This document shows positions 1-6,724 of a DNA stretch of 42,117 bases, piece by piece. The notes under the pieces are model-generated. The model was not told where the DNA came from. It ran no database searches and saw nothing but the letters and a program-made list of their open reading frames with translations. The position numbers were made by a program, and so were the translations under genes. Source of the DNA: Clostridium sp. Lineage in GTDB: Bacteria; Bacillota; Clostridia; Lachnospirales; Lachnospiraceae. The stretch lies in contig JAMPFU010000028.1 in NCBI GenBank assembly GCA_023664385.1, forward strand, positions 1-42,117, in the 5' to 3' direction. Position 1 is the stretch's first letter. Each line of letters begins with the position of its first letter.

Positions 1-82
1 AAGACTACGAGGTAGATAGGTCAGAGGTGTAAGTGCAGCAATGCATTCAGCTGACGGATACTAATAGGTCGAGGGCTTATCC
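1..82 (+). rRNA. 23S ribosomal RNA, 3' end (partial)
   Basis: The first ~80 bases match the conserved 3' terminus of bacterial 23S rRNA, including the segment reading GTGCAGCAATGCATTCAGCTG and the closing GGTCGAGGGCTT. The gene begins outside the window. The 3' boundary is approximate. No 5S rRNA or tRNA gene is recognisable in the sequence that follows, so this operon copy either lacks a downstream 5S gene or carries it elsewhere. Confidence 0.95.
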
Positions 83-216
83 TCAAGTAAGGTAAGAACG
101 GGAAAGAGGTTTTCTGTAAGGCAGGGTAAAAGCTGTTTGTGAGATGAAGAAAACATAAATGGAAGCAAGGCTTCTCTGTGTGGAGTTCTGAAGGTGCATG
201 TGATATACAGAATTTC

Positions 217-243
217 AGTACACTTTATACGTGTACTTTTTTT
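217..243 (+). terminator. Intrinsic terminator of the rRNA operon
   Basis: A perfect 7-bp stem, AGTACAC (217-223) with GTGTACT (231-237), has a 7-nt loop and runs into seven T residues (237-243). It lies about 135 bp after the end of 23S rRNA and is the natural end of that transcript. Confidence 0.8.
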
Positions 244-477
244 GTGGGGAATAAGCGTGGCTTGGATATTTCTTTATTAGATTCTATTGTAAATAAGCTG
301 CTTCAAGGAATACCATTTGATGAAAAATATAAGGATCATTCATTAAAGGGAAATTGGGATGGATTTAGAGAGTGTCATATTCAGTCGGATTGGTTATTGA
401 TATATCTTATAGAAGATATTATATTGACATTAACATTAGTTGATACTGGAACACATGCAGATTTATATAAAAAGTAA
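244..477 (+). pseudogene. 5'-truncated YafQ-family toxin remnant
   Basis: The reading frame carries the C-terminal three quarters of a RelE/ParE-superfamily YafQ-type mRNA interferase. It runs from the KRGLDISLLD segment through the GFRECHIQSDWLLIY core to the terminal DTGTHADLYKK. Family members start about 20 residues earlier with a beta strand and helix that are absent here. In their place the frame runs back through the rRNA trailer and its terminator, which does not look like protein. The His and Asp residues used for catalysis in YafQ (KDH, ECHIQSD, THAD) are present. An in-frame GTG at 244 could initiate, but no good ribosome-binding site precedes it and no antitoxin gene is adjacent. 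I infer that recombination at the end of the rRNA operon cut off the antitoxin and the toxin N-terminus. A functional short toxin is not excluded but is unlikely. Confidence 0.75.
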
Positions 478-500
478 TTGAATAAGTTACAAATAATTAG

Positions 501-536
501 AAGACATTAATGAAAAATATTCGTTAGTGTCTTTTT
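501..536 (+). terminator. Intrinsic terminator
   Basis: A 14-bp stem (two T.G pairs) forms between AAGACATTAATGAA at 501-514 and TTCGTTAGTGTCTT at 520-533, and ends in a T run. It follows the toxin remnant and shields the next gene from rRNA-operon readthrough. Confidence 0.75.
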
Positions 537-554
537 AGCGACTATAAATATTAG

Positions 555-583
555 TTGCTAACATACGTAAATGCTGATAAAAT
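555..583 (+). promoter_or_regulatory. Sigma-A promoter for the DUF3737 gene
   Basis: TTGCTA (555-560) and TAAAAT (578-583) are separated by 17 bp. The site lies about 100 bp upstream of the DUF3737 start codon. Confidence 0.5.
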
Positions 584-684
584 ACAATATGGAATTTTAC
601 GCTGGAAGCTGCATAATATGTAATTAAGCAAACGGCTTATATACTTTAAAGCAATTAGCAAAATGGAGGAAGTGAAACAAAATC

Positions 685-1530
685 ATGAGCACATTGATAG
701 AAAACAAGCAATATGATGAGGAGAGAGCATTATATCATTCTATGGATTGTGTAATAAAAAATTGTGTATTTGCGGGACCTGCGGATGGGGAATCTGTTTT
801 GAAGGAATCAAGAAATATAACAGTTTCCGATTGTAGCTTTTCACTTCGGTATCCATTGTGGCACGTTAAGGGGTTTAAGCTGATAAACAGCGTAATGGAC
901 GAAGATACAAGAGCGGCTATCTGGTACGCCGATGATGGGGATATTGCGGATTGTACCTTAAATGGAATAAAGGTTGTCAGGGAATGTAACCGCATAAGCT
1001 TAAATAATTGTAAGATCATATCACCTGAGTTTGGCTGGAAAAGTGACGGTATAACGCTTACGGACACATTTGTGGAGTCGGAGTATATGCTTATGGACAG
1101 CAAAAATGTAAGTCTTAAGAATGTACAAATGAAGGGCAAATATTCATTTCAGTATATGGAAAATCTTGAAATAGAAAATTCCAACCTTGACACGAAGGAC
1201 GCTTTTTGGCACAGCAAAAATGTCGTTGTGAAAAACTCTGTTGTAAAGGGGGAATACCTTGGATGGTTTTCCGAGGGACTTACATTAATTGACTGCAAAA
1301 TCACAGGCACACAGCCTCTATGCTACTGTAAGGATTTAAAGCTTATTAACTGTACAATGGAGGACACTGACCTTTCCTTTGAGTATTCCGATGTTGAGGC
1401 TGACATAAAGGGGCATGTTGATTCAATTAAAAATCCAAGGTCAGGAAGTATAATGGTTGACAGCGTGGGAGATATTATATGGGATGACCCTGTTATGGAG
1501 TGTAATGGTCACGTGATTGTAAGAAAGTAA
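685..1530 (+). CDS. DUF3737 family protein, right-handed beta-helix
   Basis: A 281-residue protein built of repeated ~20-residue turns rich in Asn, Asp, Cys and beta-branched residues. Examples are the phrases IKNCVFAG, LINSVMDE, LNNCKIIS, LKNVQMKG, IENSNLDT, VKNSVVKG, LIDCKITG and LINCTMED. This is the pattern of a right-handed parallel beta-helix and matches the DUF3737 family, which has no assigned biochemical role. There is no signal peptide or membrane segment, so it should be cytoplasmic. The start is set by GGAGG at 665-669. It appears to be a single-gene unit. The family's occasional label as a hydrogenase-related protein is not supported by any cofactor-binding motif here. Confidence 0.8.
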   Translation: MSTLIENKQYDEERALYHSMDCVIKNCVFAGPADGESVLKESRNITVSDCSFSLRYPLWHVKGFKLINSVMDEDTRAAIWYADDGDIADCTLNGIKVVRECNRISLNNCKIISPEFGWKSDGITLTDTFVESEYMLMDSKNVSLKNVQMKGKYSFQYMENLEIENSNLDTKDAFWHSKNVVVKNSVVKGEYLGWFSEGLTLIDCKITGTQPLCYCKDLKLINCTMEDTDLSFEYSDVEADIKGHVDSIKNPRSGSIMVDSVGDIIWDDPVMECNGHVIVRK

Positions 1531-1615
1531 AGCTATAATATAGAAATTTAAAAACATAAAAAATCAACTGGAATTAACGTATAGAAAATCTGAAAACGTC
1601 AAATATATTGGGTTA

Positions 1616-3535
1616 TTATTGGGTATTATTTGCTTGAAGAAACGCAACAAACTCGGTGTCAGGTACAGCCTTTGAGTAAAGGAAGCCCTGTAAATAACCG
1701 ACACCCATATCAATAAGCAACTCCTTCATTTCCTCTGTCTCGACACCCTCTACAACAATTTCCTTATTCAGCGCCTTCAGCATACCGATTGTATGACGAA
1801 GAATTGTAAGTGCATCCACGTTTTCCATGGAGGACCATAAAATACTTTTGTCAATTTTGACAATACTTATTGGAAGGGTGATAAGGTAATTTGCGGTTGC
1901 AAAGCCTGTTCCGTAGTCGTCCATTGAAAAGCTTGCACCCTTGTCAATAAGGGAAGTTAAATTTTTCTGTAACGTGCTTTCATTTACTGTTTTGGCAGTT
2001 TCCGTAATCTCAAAATTAATCATATCGGCAGATACGCCATATTCCTTCATAATGCCAACAAGCTGGGCGGAAAGGTCCTCCTGCATACATTGAATGGCTG
2101 AAAGATTGATTTCAATATATTCAATACCAAGTGTTTTCACATCGTAATTTTTTAAAAATTCACACACAGTCCGAAAAACAATTTCTCCTATCTCCGTTAT
2201 CATTCCGTTTTGTTCTGCCATAGGAATAAACTCGTCAGGGCTTATAAATCCAAGCTCGTCATCAAAAAGACGTATCAGCGCCTCGGCGGATGTAAATTTA
2301 CCAGTCCTTGTGTTGTAAATCGGTTGATAGTAAACCTTAAAGCTTTGCTGTCGTATGGCATTTTTGATGCTGTCTATAATTTGAAGCTCACGCCTTTTCT
2401 GCTGTAAGGATTTTTCATTGGCAGCGATAACGGTTATATCACGGTTATGCTGCATTTCGTGGAAGGAGTATTCCAATATATCGCTGATATCCTCCGTCGT
2501 AAAGGTAAAGGAAGGATAGTCAATTACACAAAAGTAAGGGGTTAAAGGAATTTCTACATTGTCAATTTTGTATGGCTCACTGAAATATATGTTTATGACA
2601 TCTATAACCTCGTTGGCGGAAAGGATTGTTTTTGTATCAATCAGTATGGCATAGCGGCTGCCTGACAGGTGGTAAATGCGGGATTTGCCAAAAAGACCTT
2701 GCAGGTATGCTGCAATATTGTTTATAACCGTTTCACCAGCCTTTATTCCAAGCAGTCTATTTACAGCCTGAAAGTCATCCAAGGTAAATGCGATAATGCA
2801 AAACGGTGTCTTTTTTTTCAGATAGATGGCAGCCGTTTCATAAAACGCAGAGTTGTTAAAGCAGTTGGCAGTCTTATCTATGTAGTCATCAGGATTTTGC
2901 AGTGAAAAATAGATAAGCACAAAGAACAATGAAATAATGAAATTTTGTATGAGCAACTCACTGAAAAACTGCTGTACGACCACTACTATGGCAGTTGCCA
3001 AATCAAGTCCCATGATGGAAAATGCCTGCATTTTGTCAAGCTTGTATTTGAATTTGAAAAACAGTAAAAACACACCAAGAAGCATGGAAACGGAAACTGC
3101 ATAAAGCACGAAAAACAAAGGACCATGCGTGTACATGCCGTTGTCAAAATGTATGATTAGCTTGGTAAACGGAGTGGTTAAAATAAGAGCTACGACTATC
3201 ACAGAGGCAATATTAAAAAATTTTTTTCCGATATGGATTGTTTTTTCATCGTCAGATACATGGAGCACATACAAAAAGAACAATAATGCTGCACCGTTAT
3301 ATGCAAAAAGATAGCACATGTTGCATAGATAGTTAATCCAAAGGGGCAGTGTATCTATGTGCGCAAGCGTAAAAACCGAAATGATATTAAAGCCTGTGGC
3401 AACAATGCCACTGGACAGCATGGCGAAATAAAATTTGTTTGTAGCGCATGGAAAATTATTTCTGATGCAGTAGATGACTAACAGCATCAGCTCAAGACCT
3501 AAAGCTGCAATTTCAAATTCTATAATATAATTCAT
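1616..3535 (-). CDS. Membrane-anchored EAL-domain c-di-GMP phosphodiesterase with degenerate GGDEF domain
   Basis: A 639-residue protein. Residues ~1-235 hold about seven hydrophobic segments (a MASE-like sensory membrane domain). Residues ~240-390 are a GGDEF-like domain whose signature is degenerate (SGSRYAIL replaces GGDEF), so cyclase activity is not expected. Residues ~400-630 are an EAL domain with the catalytic set intact: EALIRL, the Asn of INLS, the Glu of FEITET, DDYGTG, the Lys of KIDKS, the Glu of VEGVET, and GYLQGF. It should hydrolyse cyclic di-GMP at the inner face of the membrane, with the GGDEF domain perhaps acting as a GTP sensor. The start at 3535 is chosen because GGAGA lies 5 nt upstream. 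A longer frame from 3580 would begin ahead of the likely transcription start. A -10 box (TATAAT, minus strand 3568-3563) places transcription about 20 nt before this ATG. Confidence 0.88.
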   Translation of the reverse strand: MNYIIEFEIAALGLELMLLVIYCIRNNFPCATNKFYFAMLSSGIVATGFNIISVFTLAHIDTLPLWINYLCNMCYLFAYNGAALLFFLYVLHVSDDEKTIHIGKKFFNIASVIVVALILTTPFTKLIIHFDNGMYTHGPLFFVLYAVSVSMLLGVFLLFFKFKYKLDKMQAFSIMGLDLATAIVVVVQQFFSELLIQNFIISLFFVLIYFSLQNPDDYIDKTANCFNNSAFYETAAIYLKKKTPFCIIAFTLDDFQAVNRLLGIKAGETVINNIAAYLQGLFGKSRIYHLSGSRYAILIDTKTILSANEVIDVINIYFSEPYKIDNVEIPLTPYFCVIDYPSFTFTTEDISDILEYSFHEMQHNRDITVIAANEKSLQQKRRELQIIDSIKNAIRQQSFKVYYQPIYNTRTGKFTSAEALIRLFDDELGFISPDEFIPMAEQNGMITEIGEIVFRTVCEFLKNYDVKTLGIEYIEINLSAIQCMQEDLSAQLVGIMKEYGVSADMINFEITETAKTVNESTLQKNLTSLIDKGASFSMDDYGTGFATANYLITLPISIVKIDKSILWSSMENVDALTILRHTIGMLKALNKEIVVEGVETEEMKELLIDMGVGYLQGFLYSKAVPDTEFVAFLQANNTQ

Positions 3536-3572
3536 ATGTATCTCCATGAAAATTTTATGTGCATTATACCAT

Positions 3573-3595
3573 ATCGCCAATCGAAGATTGGCGAT
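3573..3595 (-). promoter_or_regulatory. Palindromic operator over the EAL gene promoter
   Basis: A perfect 10-bp inverted repeat, ATCGCCAATC (3573-3582) and GATTGGCGAT (3586-3595), is separated by GAA. It sits directly upstream of the minus-strand -10 box TATAAT (3563-3568), where the -35 region should be. No good -35 hexamer is visible, which fits an activator-dependent or repressed promoter. A second inverted repeat, TTTGCGA/TCGCAAA, lies just upstream at 3602-3622. Confidence 0.55.
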
Positions 3596-3752
3596 GCGCT
3601 ATTTGCGATGTTTTTTCGCAAAGTATAATATGTGTTTGTGCATATATATTATATCATAGGGAATATTTTGTGCAATAGTCAAAATGCACTGTTATAATTT
3701 ACAACTTGTCAGAATATATTTTTATTAAATTGCTTACAGGATGGACAAAAGT

Positions 3753-4901
3753 ATGCTGATTCATGTTGTCACTGCGGGGGAAACGGTTTTTTCGATTGCA
3801 AATATGTATGGTGTTACTGAGGAAAGCATAGAAGCAGTAAATCAACTGCAATATCCCTATGATTTGGTGGTGGGGCAGTCCTTGCTCATTGAAAATGCCG
3901 GTCGGGAAGCAGAGCCAAGGACAAAGCGTTCCATTTATGTAAATGGTTACGCATATCCTTTTATAAGCAGGTGGGTTTTGGACGCTACATTGCCTTACCT
4001 GACATATTTATCGGTATTTTCCTATGGATTTACGCCAGAAGGGAATTTGGTATATCCAGAGCTTGATGATACGTTTATGATTACGGCTGCAAATAATTTT
4101 GGTACAGCGCCTGCCATAACGCTTACACCCTTTGGCGAGGATGGACAATTTAATAACACCCTTATTCATAAGCTTATCAGGAATGATGAGGCTGTCGCAA
4201 ATCTTACGGAACAATTAAAGCAGATTATGCAGAAAAAGGGATTTCGGGCATTGGATGTAGATTTTGAGTTTATATTGCAGGAGGACAGAGACGTATTTAC
4301 AAATTTTGTGGCGGGGCTTACAAGGCAGCTAAATCCTTTGGGGTATCAGGTTTATGTGGATTTAGCGCCAAAGACGTCGGCGACCCAGCAGGGACTTTTA
4401 TATGCAGGCAAGGATTACGGCGGATTGGGAGCTGCCGCAAATGGAGTTCTTATTATGACCTATGAATGGGGTTACGCATACGGACCTCCAATGGCAGTTG
4501 CGCCGATTGACCAGGTAAGGCGCGTGGTTGAGTATGCACTCACTGAAATTCCTGTGGATAAGGTTAGCTTGGGAATACCAAATTATGGCTATGACTGGAC
4601 GCTGCCCTATGAAAGAGGTGGTCCTAGGGCAACGACAATAGGAAATGTTGAGGCGGTAAGAATTGCCGCAGATAACAATGCGGTAATTGAGTTTGACCAA
4701 GTGGCGCAGGCACCGTTTTTCTATTACTATGAAAATGGGCAGCGGCACGTTGTTTGGTTCGAGGATGTAAGGAGCATGGGCGCAAAGTTTGATTTGATTG
4801 AGGAATATAATTTGAGGGGAGCAGGCTATTGGACCATCATGCAATGGTTTCAGGCAAACTGGACATTGCTTATGGACCGTTTTAATGTCATAAAATTATA
4901 G
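3753..4901 (+). CDS. LysM and glycoside hydrolase family 18 protein (spore/cell-wall hydrolase, SleL/YaaH-like)
   Basis: The protein begins with one LysM peptidoglycan-binding domain (IHVVTAGETVFSIANMYGV to SLLIENA). About 320 residues of GH18 catalytic domain follow. The catalytic DxxDxDxE-type motif is the segment LDVDFEF near residue 170, with Glu as general acid. The architecture matches SleL/YaaH, which cleave N-acetylglucosaminyl bonds of cortex or cell-wall peptidoglycan during germination. There is no N-terminal signal peptide, as in SleL, which is packaged in the spore coat. Two ATGs compete: 3741, with AGG immediately before it, and 3753, with AGGATGG 7 nt upstream. The second has better spacing and is used here, giving 382 residues. 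The upstream neighbour is divergent and the gene is probably monocistronic. Confidence 0.85.
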   Translation: MLIHVVTAGETVFSIANMYGVTEESIEAVNQLQYPYDLVVGQSLLIENAGREAEPRTKRSIYVNGYAYPFISRWVLDATLPYLTYLSVFSYGFTPEGNLVYPELDDTFMITAANNFGTAPAITLTPFGEDGQFNNTLIHKLIRNDEAVANLTEQLKQIMQKKGFRALDVDFEFILQEDRDVFTNFVAGLTRQLNPLGYQVYVDLAPKTSATQQGLLYAGKDYGGLGAAANGVLIMTYEWGYAYGPPMAVAPIDQVRRVVEYALTEIPVDKVSLGIPNYGYDWTLPYERGGPRATTIGNVEAVRIAADNNAVIEFDQVAQAPFFYYYENGQRHVVWFEDVRSMGAKFDLIEEYNLRGAGYWTIMQWFQANWTLLMDRFNVIKL

Positions 4902-5006
4902 CTGTATCAAAAAAAGGCAGGAAGTTATTGCGTAATTGAGCAAAAAAACGACAAATGGTTGTCCTTGATTAGGGTATGATGTTAGACGGTGCGATAAGAC
5001 TAAAAA

Positions 5007-5126
5007 TTTTTACGAAAGTAAAAACTATGTCTGTGGACGCACGGACATTTACTGGGGAGAGAACGGCAGCGTCAAAAGACGCACTGTTCTAAGGATACCG
5101 GTATCCTCTGTTAAAAATGGAGGATA
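5007..5126 (+). promoter_or_regulatory. Structured 5' leader with switchable Shine-Dalgarno, candidate riboswitch
   Basis: Four hairpins stack up before the start codon. The first is TTTTTAC-GAAA-GTAAAAA at 5007-5024. The second is a 9-bp stem, ATGTCTGTG with CACGGACAT, at 5027-5048. The third is a 12-bp stem with an AAAA loop at 5060-5090. The fourth is the 14-nt palindrome GGATACCGGTATCC at 5093-5106. The right arm of the palindrome continues as TATCCTC (5102-5108), the exact complement of GAGGATA (5120-5126), which contains the Shine-Dalgarno. The arm can therefore pair either with its own left half or with the ribosome-binding site, the usual geometry of translational switches. I could not match it to c-di-GMP-I, c-di-GMP-II or ydaO (c-di-AMP) consensus sequences from memory. 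Confidence 0.55.
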
Positions 5127-5128
5127 AT

Positions 5129-5761
5129 ATGAACAAAAAAAGGAAATTTGTAACTATGTCATTTATATCTGCCGTTTTTATGCTGGCGGTTATAATGGAA
5201 GAAGGGGAGATGGGAAGTTTACATAAAACCAATGCCGAAAATATTAAATTGCAGGCTGTGGGTACAACGACGGTAACCATGGTGGAGGAGAAAAGCATTG
5301 AAAATGTGGCGGCTGCGAAAAACAATATAACTGTGTATAGAAGCGCCAATCATTTTAAAGCATTAGAAACAAATGGAATGGTATGCAATATAAGCGAGCC
5401 CAAATATGTATATACTGCGCCTGCCGCAACTTATACAAGTGAACCTGGTACGCCTACTTCAGGCGTTCTTACTGCAAGCGGCGGGGTAAACTACAATGCC
5501 AACGGAAATAAGGAGACATACTATAACCTTGATATGGGAGGCGTTGTTTCAAATGCCTATTCCATGGGAGTAACAGGAGAATATTGGGTACGTGATGATG
5601 GCGTAAAAATGTTAGGTGATTATGTTATGGTTGCCGCATGCTATGACGTGTACCCAAAGGGCAGCCTTGTTGATACTTCTCTAGGGACAGGCATTGTAGT
5701 GGACACTGGAGGCTTTGCGGAAAGTAATCCGTATCAGTTGGACATTGCTGTTTCATGGTAG
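5129..5761 (+). CDS. Secreted 3D-domain protein
   Basis: A 210-residue protein with a Lys/Arg-rich N-terminus (MNKKRK) followed by a hydrophobic stretch of about 17 residues: a signal peptide or anchor. A low-complexity middle region follows, and the C-terminal ~85 residues resemble the 3D (Asp-Asp-Asp) domain of clostridial wall proteins. The recognisable pieces are YNLDMGGVVSNAY, WVRDDGVKMLGDYVMVAA and LGTGIVVDTGGFAESN ending in QLDIAVSW. The 3D fold is related to the double-psi beta-barrel of MltA and Rpf/Sps-type wall enzymes, so cell-wall remodelling outside the membrane is likely. The start at 5129 is set by GGAGG at 5119-5123; an ATG at 5117 overlaps that site and is not used. Expression is probably controlled by the structured leader just upstream, and a strong terminator follows. 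Confidence 0.8.
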   Translation: MNKKRKFVTMSFISAVFMLAVIMEEGEMGSLHKTNAENIKLQAVGTTTVTMVEEKSIENVAAAKNNITVYRSANHFKALETNGMVCNISEPKYVYTAPAATYTSEPGTPTSGVLTASGGVNYNANGNKETYYNLDMGGVVSNAYSMGVTGEYWVRDDGVKMLGDYVMVAACYDVYPKGSLVDTSLGTGIVVDTGGFAESNPYQLDIAVSW

Positions 5762-5804
5762 ATAAAATGGGTCGTAAGCATCGATAGTAAAAATAGCATA
5801 TTGC

Positions 5805-5845
5805 AAAATAGGGACAGGAGAAGGAAATTCAATTGTCCCTATTTT
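5805..5845 (+). terminator. Terminator after the 3D-domain gene
   Basis: A perfect 12-bp stem, AAAATAGGGACA (5805-5816) with TGTCCCTATTTT (5834-5845), lies about 45 bp past the stop codon. The symmetric A and T flanks would let it work in both directions. Confidence 0.75.
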
Positions 5846-5891
5846 AGTTGGATGTATAATGTTGAGGTGCATGAAAAGAATGCTTCTATTA

Positions 5892-5950
5892 TGACAAAAC
5901 TGTCACTTTCTTATTCACATTACTGTCATGTTCCCGTTTCATAATAAAAT
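5892..5950 (+). promoter_or_regulatory. BceR-like operator and promoter of the ABC/two-component operon
   Basis: The inverted repeat TGACA-AAAC-TGTCA occupies 5892-5905. It has the TNACA-N4-TGTNA form described for BceR-type response regulators of antimicrobial-peptide resistance modules. The half-site ACTGTCA recurs at 5922-5928, 23 bp downstream of the first, roughly two helical turns. CTGTCA (5923-5928) can act as a -35 element 16 bp from TAAAAT (5945-5950). The operator thus lies upstream of the -35, as expected for an activator, most simply the OmpR-type regulator at 9607. Confidence 0.5.
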
Positions 5951-6025
5951 CAGATAATCAAAGCAGTATCATAATGCGTTATTTGGATGATTATGCTATC
6001 ATTATATTGTGAAAGGAATGGGAGT

Positions 6026-6724
6026 ATGGAAATTTTAAGATGCGAAAATATTTGTAAAACCTATGGAGAGGGAGACGCTATGGTAAAGGCGCTTGACAAT
6101 GTTTCCTTCTCTGTTGAAAAGGGCGAATTTGTGTCAATCGTAGGACCGTCAGGAAGCGGAAAGTCAACGCTGCTTCACATTTTGGGCGGTGTTGACAAGC
6201 CTACAAGCGGTAAGGTGATTATCAGCGATACGGACATACATTCCTTAAAGGAGGATAAGCTTGCCATATTCAGAAGGAGGCAGATTGGACTTGTGTATCA
6301 GTTTTATAATCTTCTTCCTGTGCTAAATGTGGATGAAAATATTGTACTGCCACATCTTCTTGACGGCAGGGCGATGGACAGGGAGCGGCTTGACCTTATC
6401 GTTGAGCAGATGGGGCTTACGGACAGGAGAAATAATCTGCCAAGCCAGCTTTCAGGCGGGCAGCAGCAGAGGGTTTCAATCGGTCGTGCCATATTTAACC
6501 ACCCTGCCATTGTTTTGGCAGATGAGCCTACAGGAAATCTTGACCGCAAAAACAGTGCTGACATTATCAGCCTTTTAAAGGAGTCGAATCGAACCCAAAA
6601 GCAGACGCTGATACTCATTACCCATGACGAGAGCATTGCACTTTCTGCAGACAGAATGATTTGTATTGAGGATGGGCGCATCACGAGGGACGAGCGTATT
6701 CGGGTGCTTGGAGGTGAGGCATAA
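6026..6724 (+). CDS. ABC transporter ATP-binding protein, BceA/LolD-like
   Basis: A 233-residue cytoplasmic ATPase with Walker A (GPSGSGKST), Q-loop (YQFYNLLP), signature LSGGQQQR, Walker B ending DEPTGNLD, and the switch His in LITHDE. The GNLD after Walker B is typical of the LolD/MacB/BceA branch that partners FtsX-type permeases. These systems are mechanotransmission or peptide-sensing transporters rather than bulk importers. The start at 6026 follows AAAGGA at 6012-6017; an upstream frame from 5987 is too far from that site. The TAA stop shares its last base with the ATG of the permease, so the two are translationally coupled. First gene of a six-gene operon. Confidence 0.92.
   Translation: MEILRCENICKTYGEGDAMVKALDNVSFSVEKGEFVSIVGPSGSGKSTLLHILGGVDKPTSGKVIISDTDIHSLKEDKLAIFRRRQIGLVYQFYNLLPVLNVDENIVLPHLLDGRAMDRERLDLIVEQMGLTDRRNNLPSQLSGGQQQRVSIGRAIFNHPAIVLADEPTGNLDRKNSADIISLLKESNRTQKQTLILITHDESIALSADRMICIEDGRITRDERIRVLGGEA

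Noticed and set aside
83-216. 5S rRNA or tRNA gene after 23S
   Set aside because: No 5S core or tRNA cloverleaf sequence is recognisable; only trailer and terminator.
4981-5110. Known c-di-GMP or ydaO (c-di-AMP) riboswitch
   Set aside because: The conserved cores of these classes are missing as far as I can recall them; a GAAA loop and GGACGCA string alone are not sufficient.
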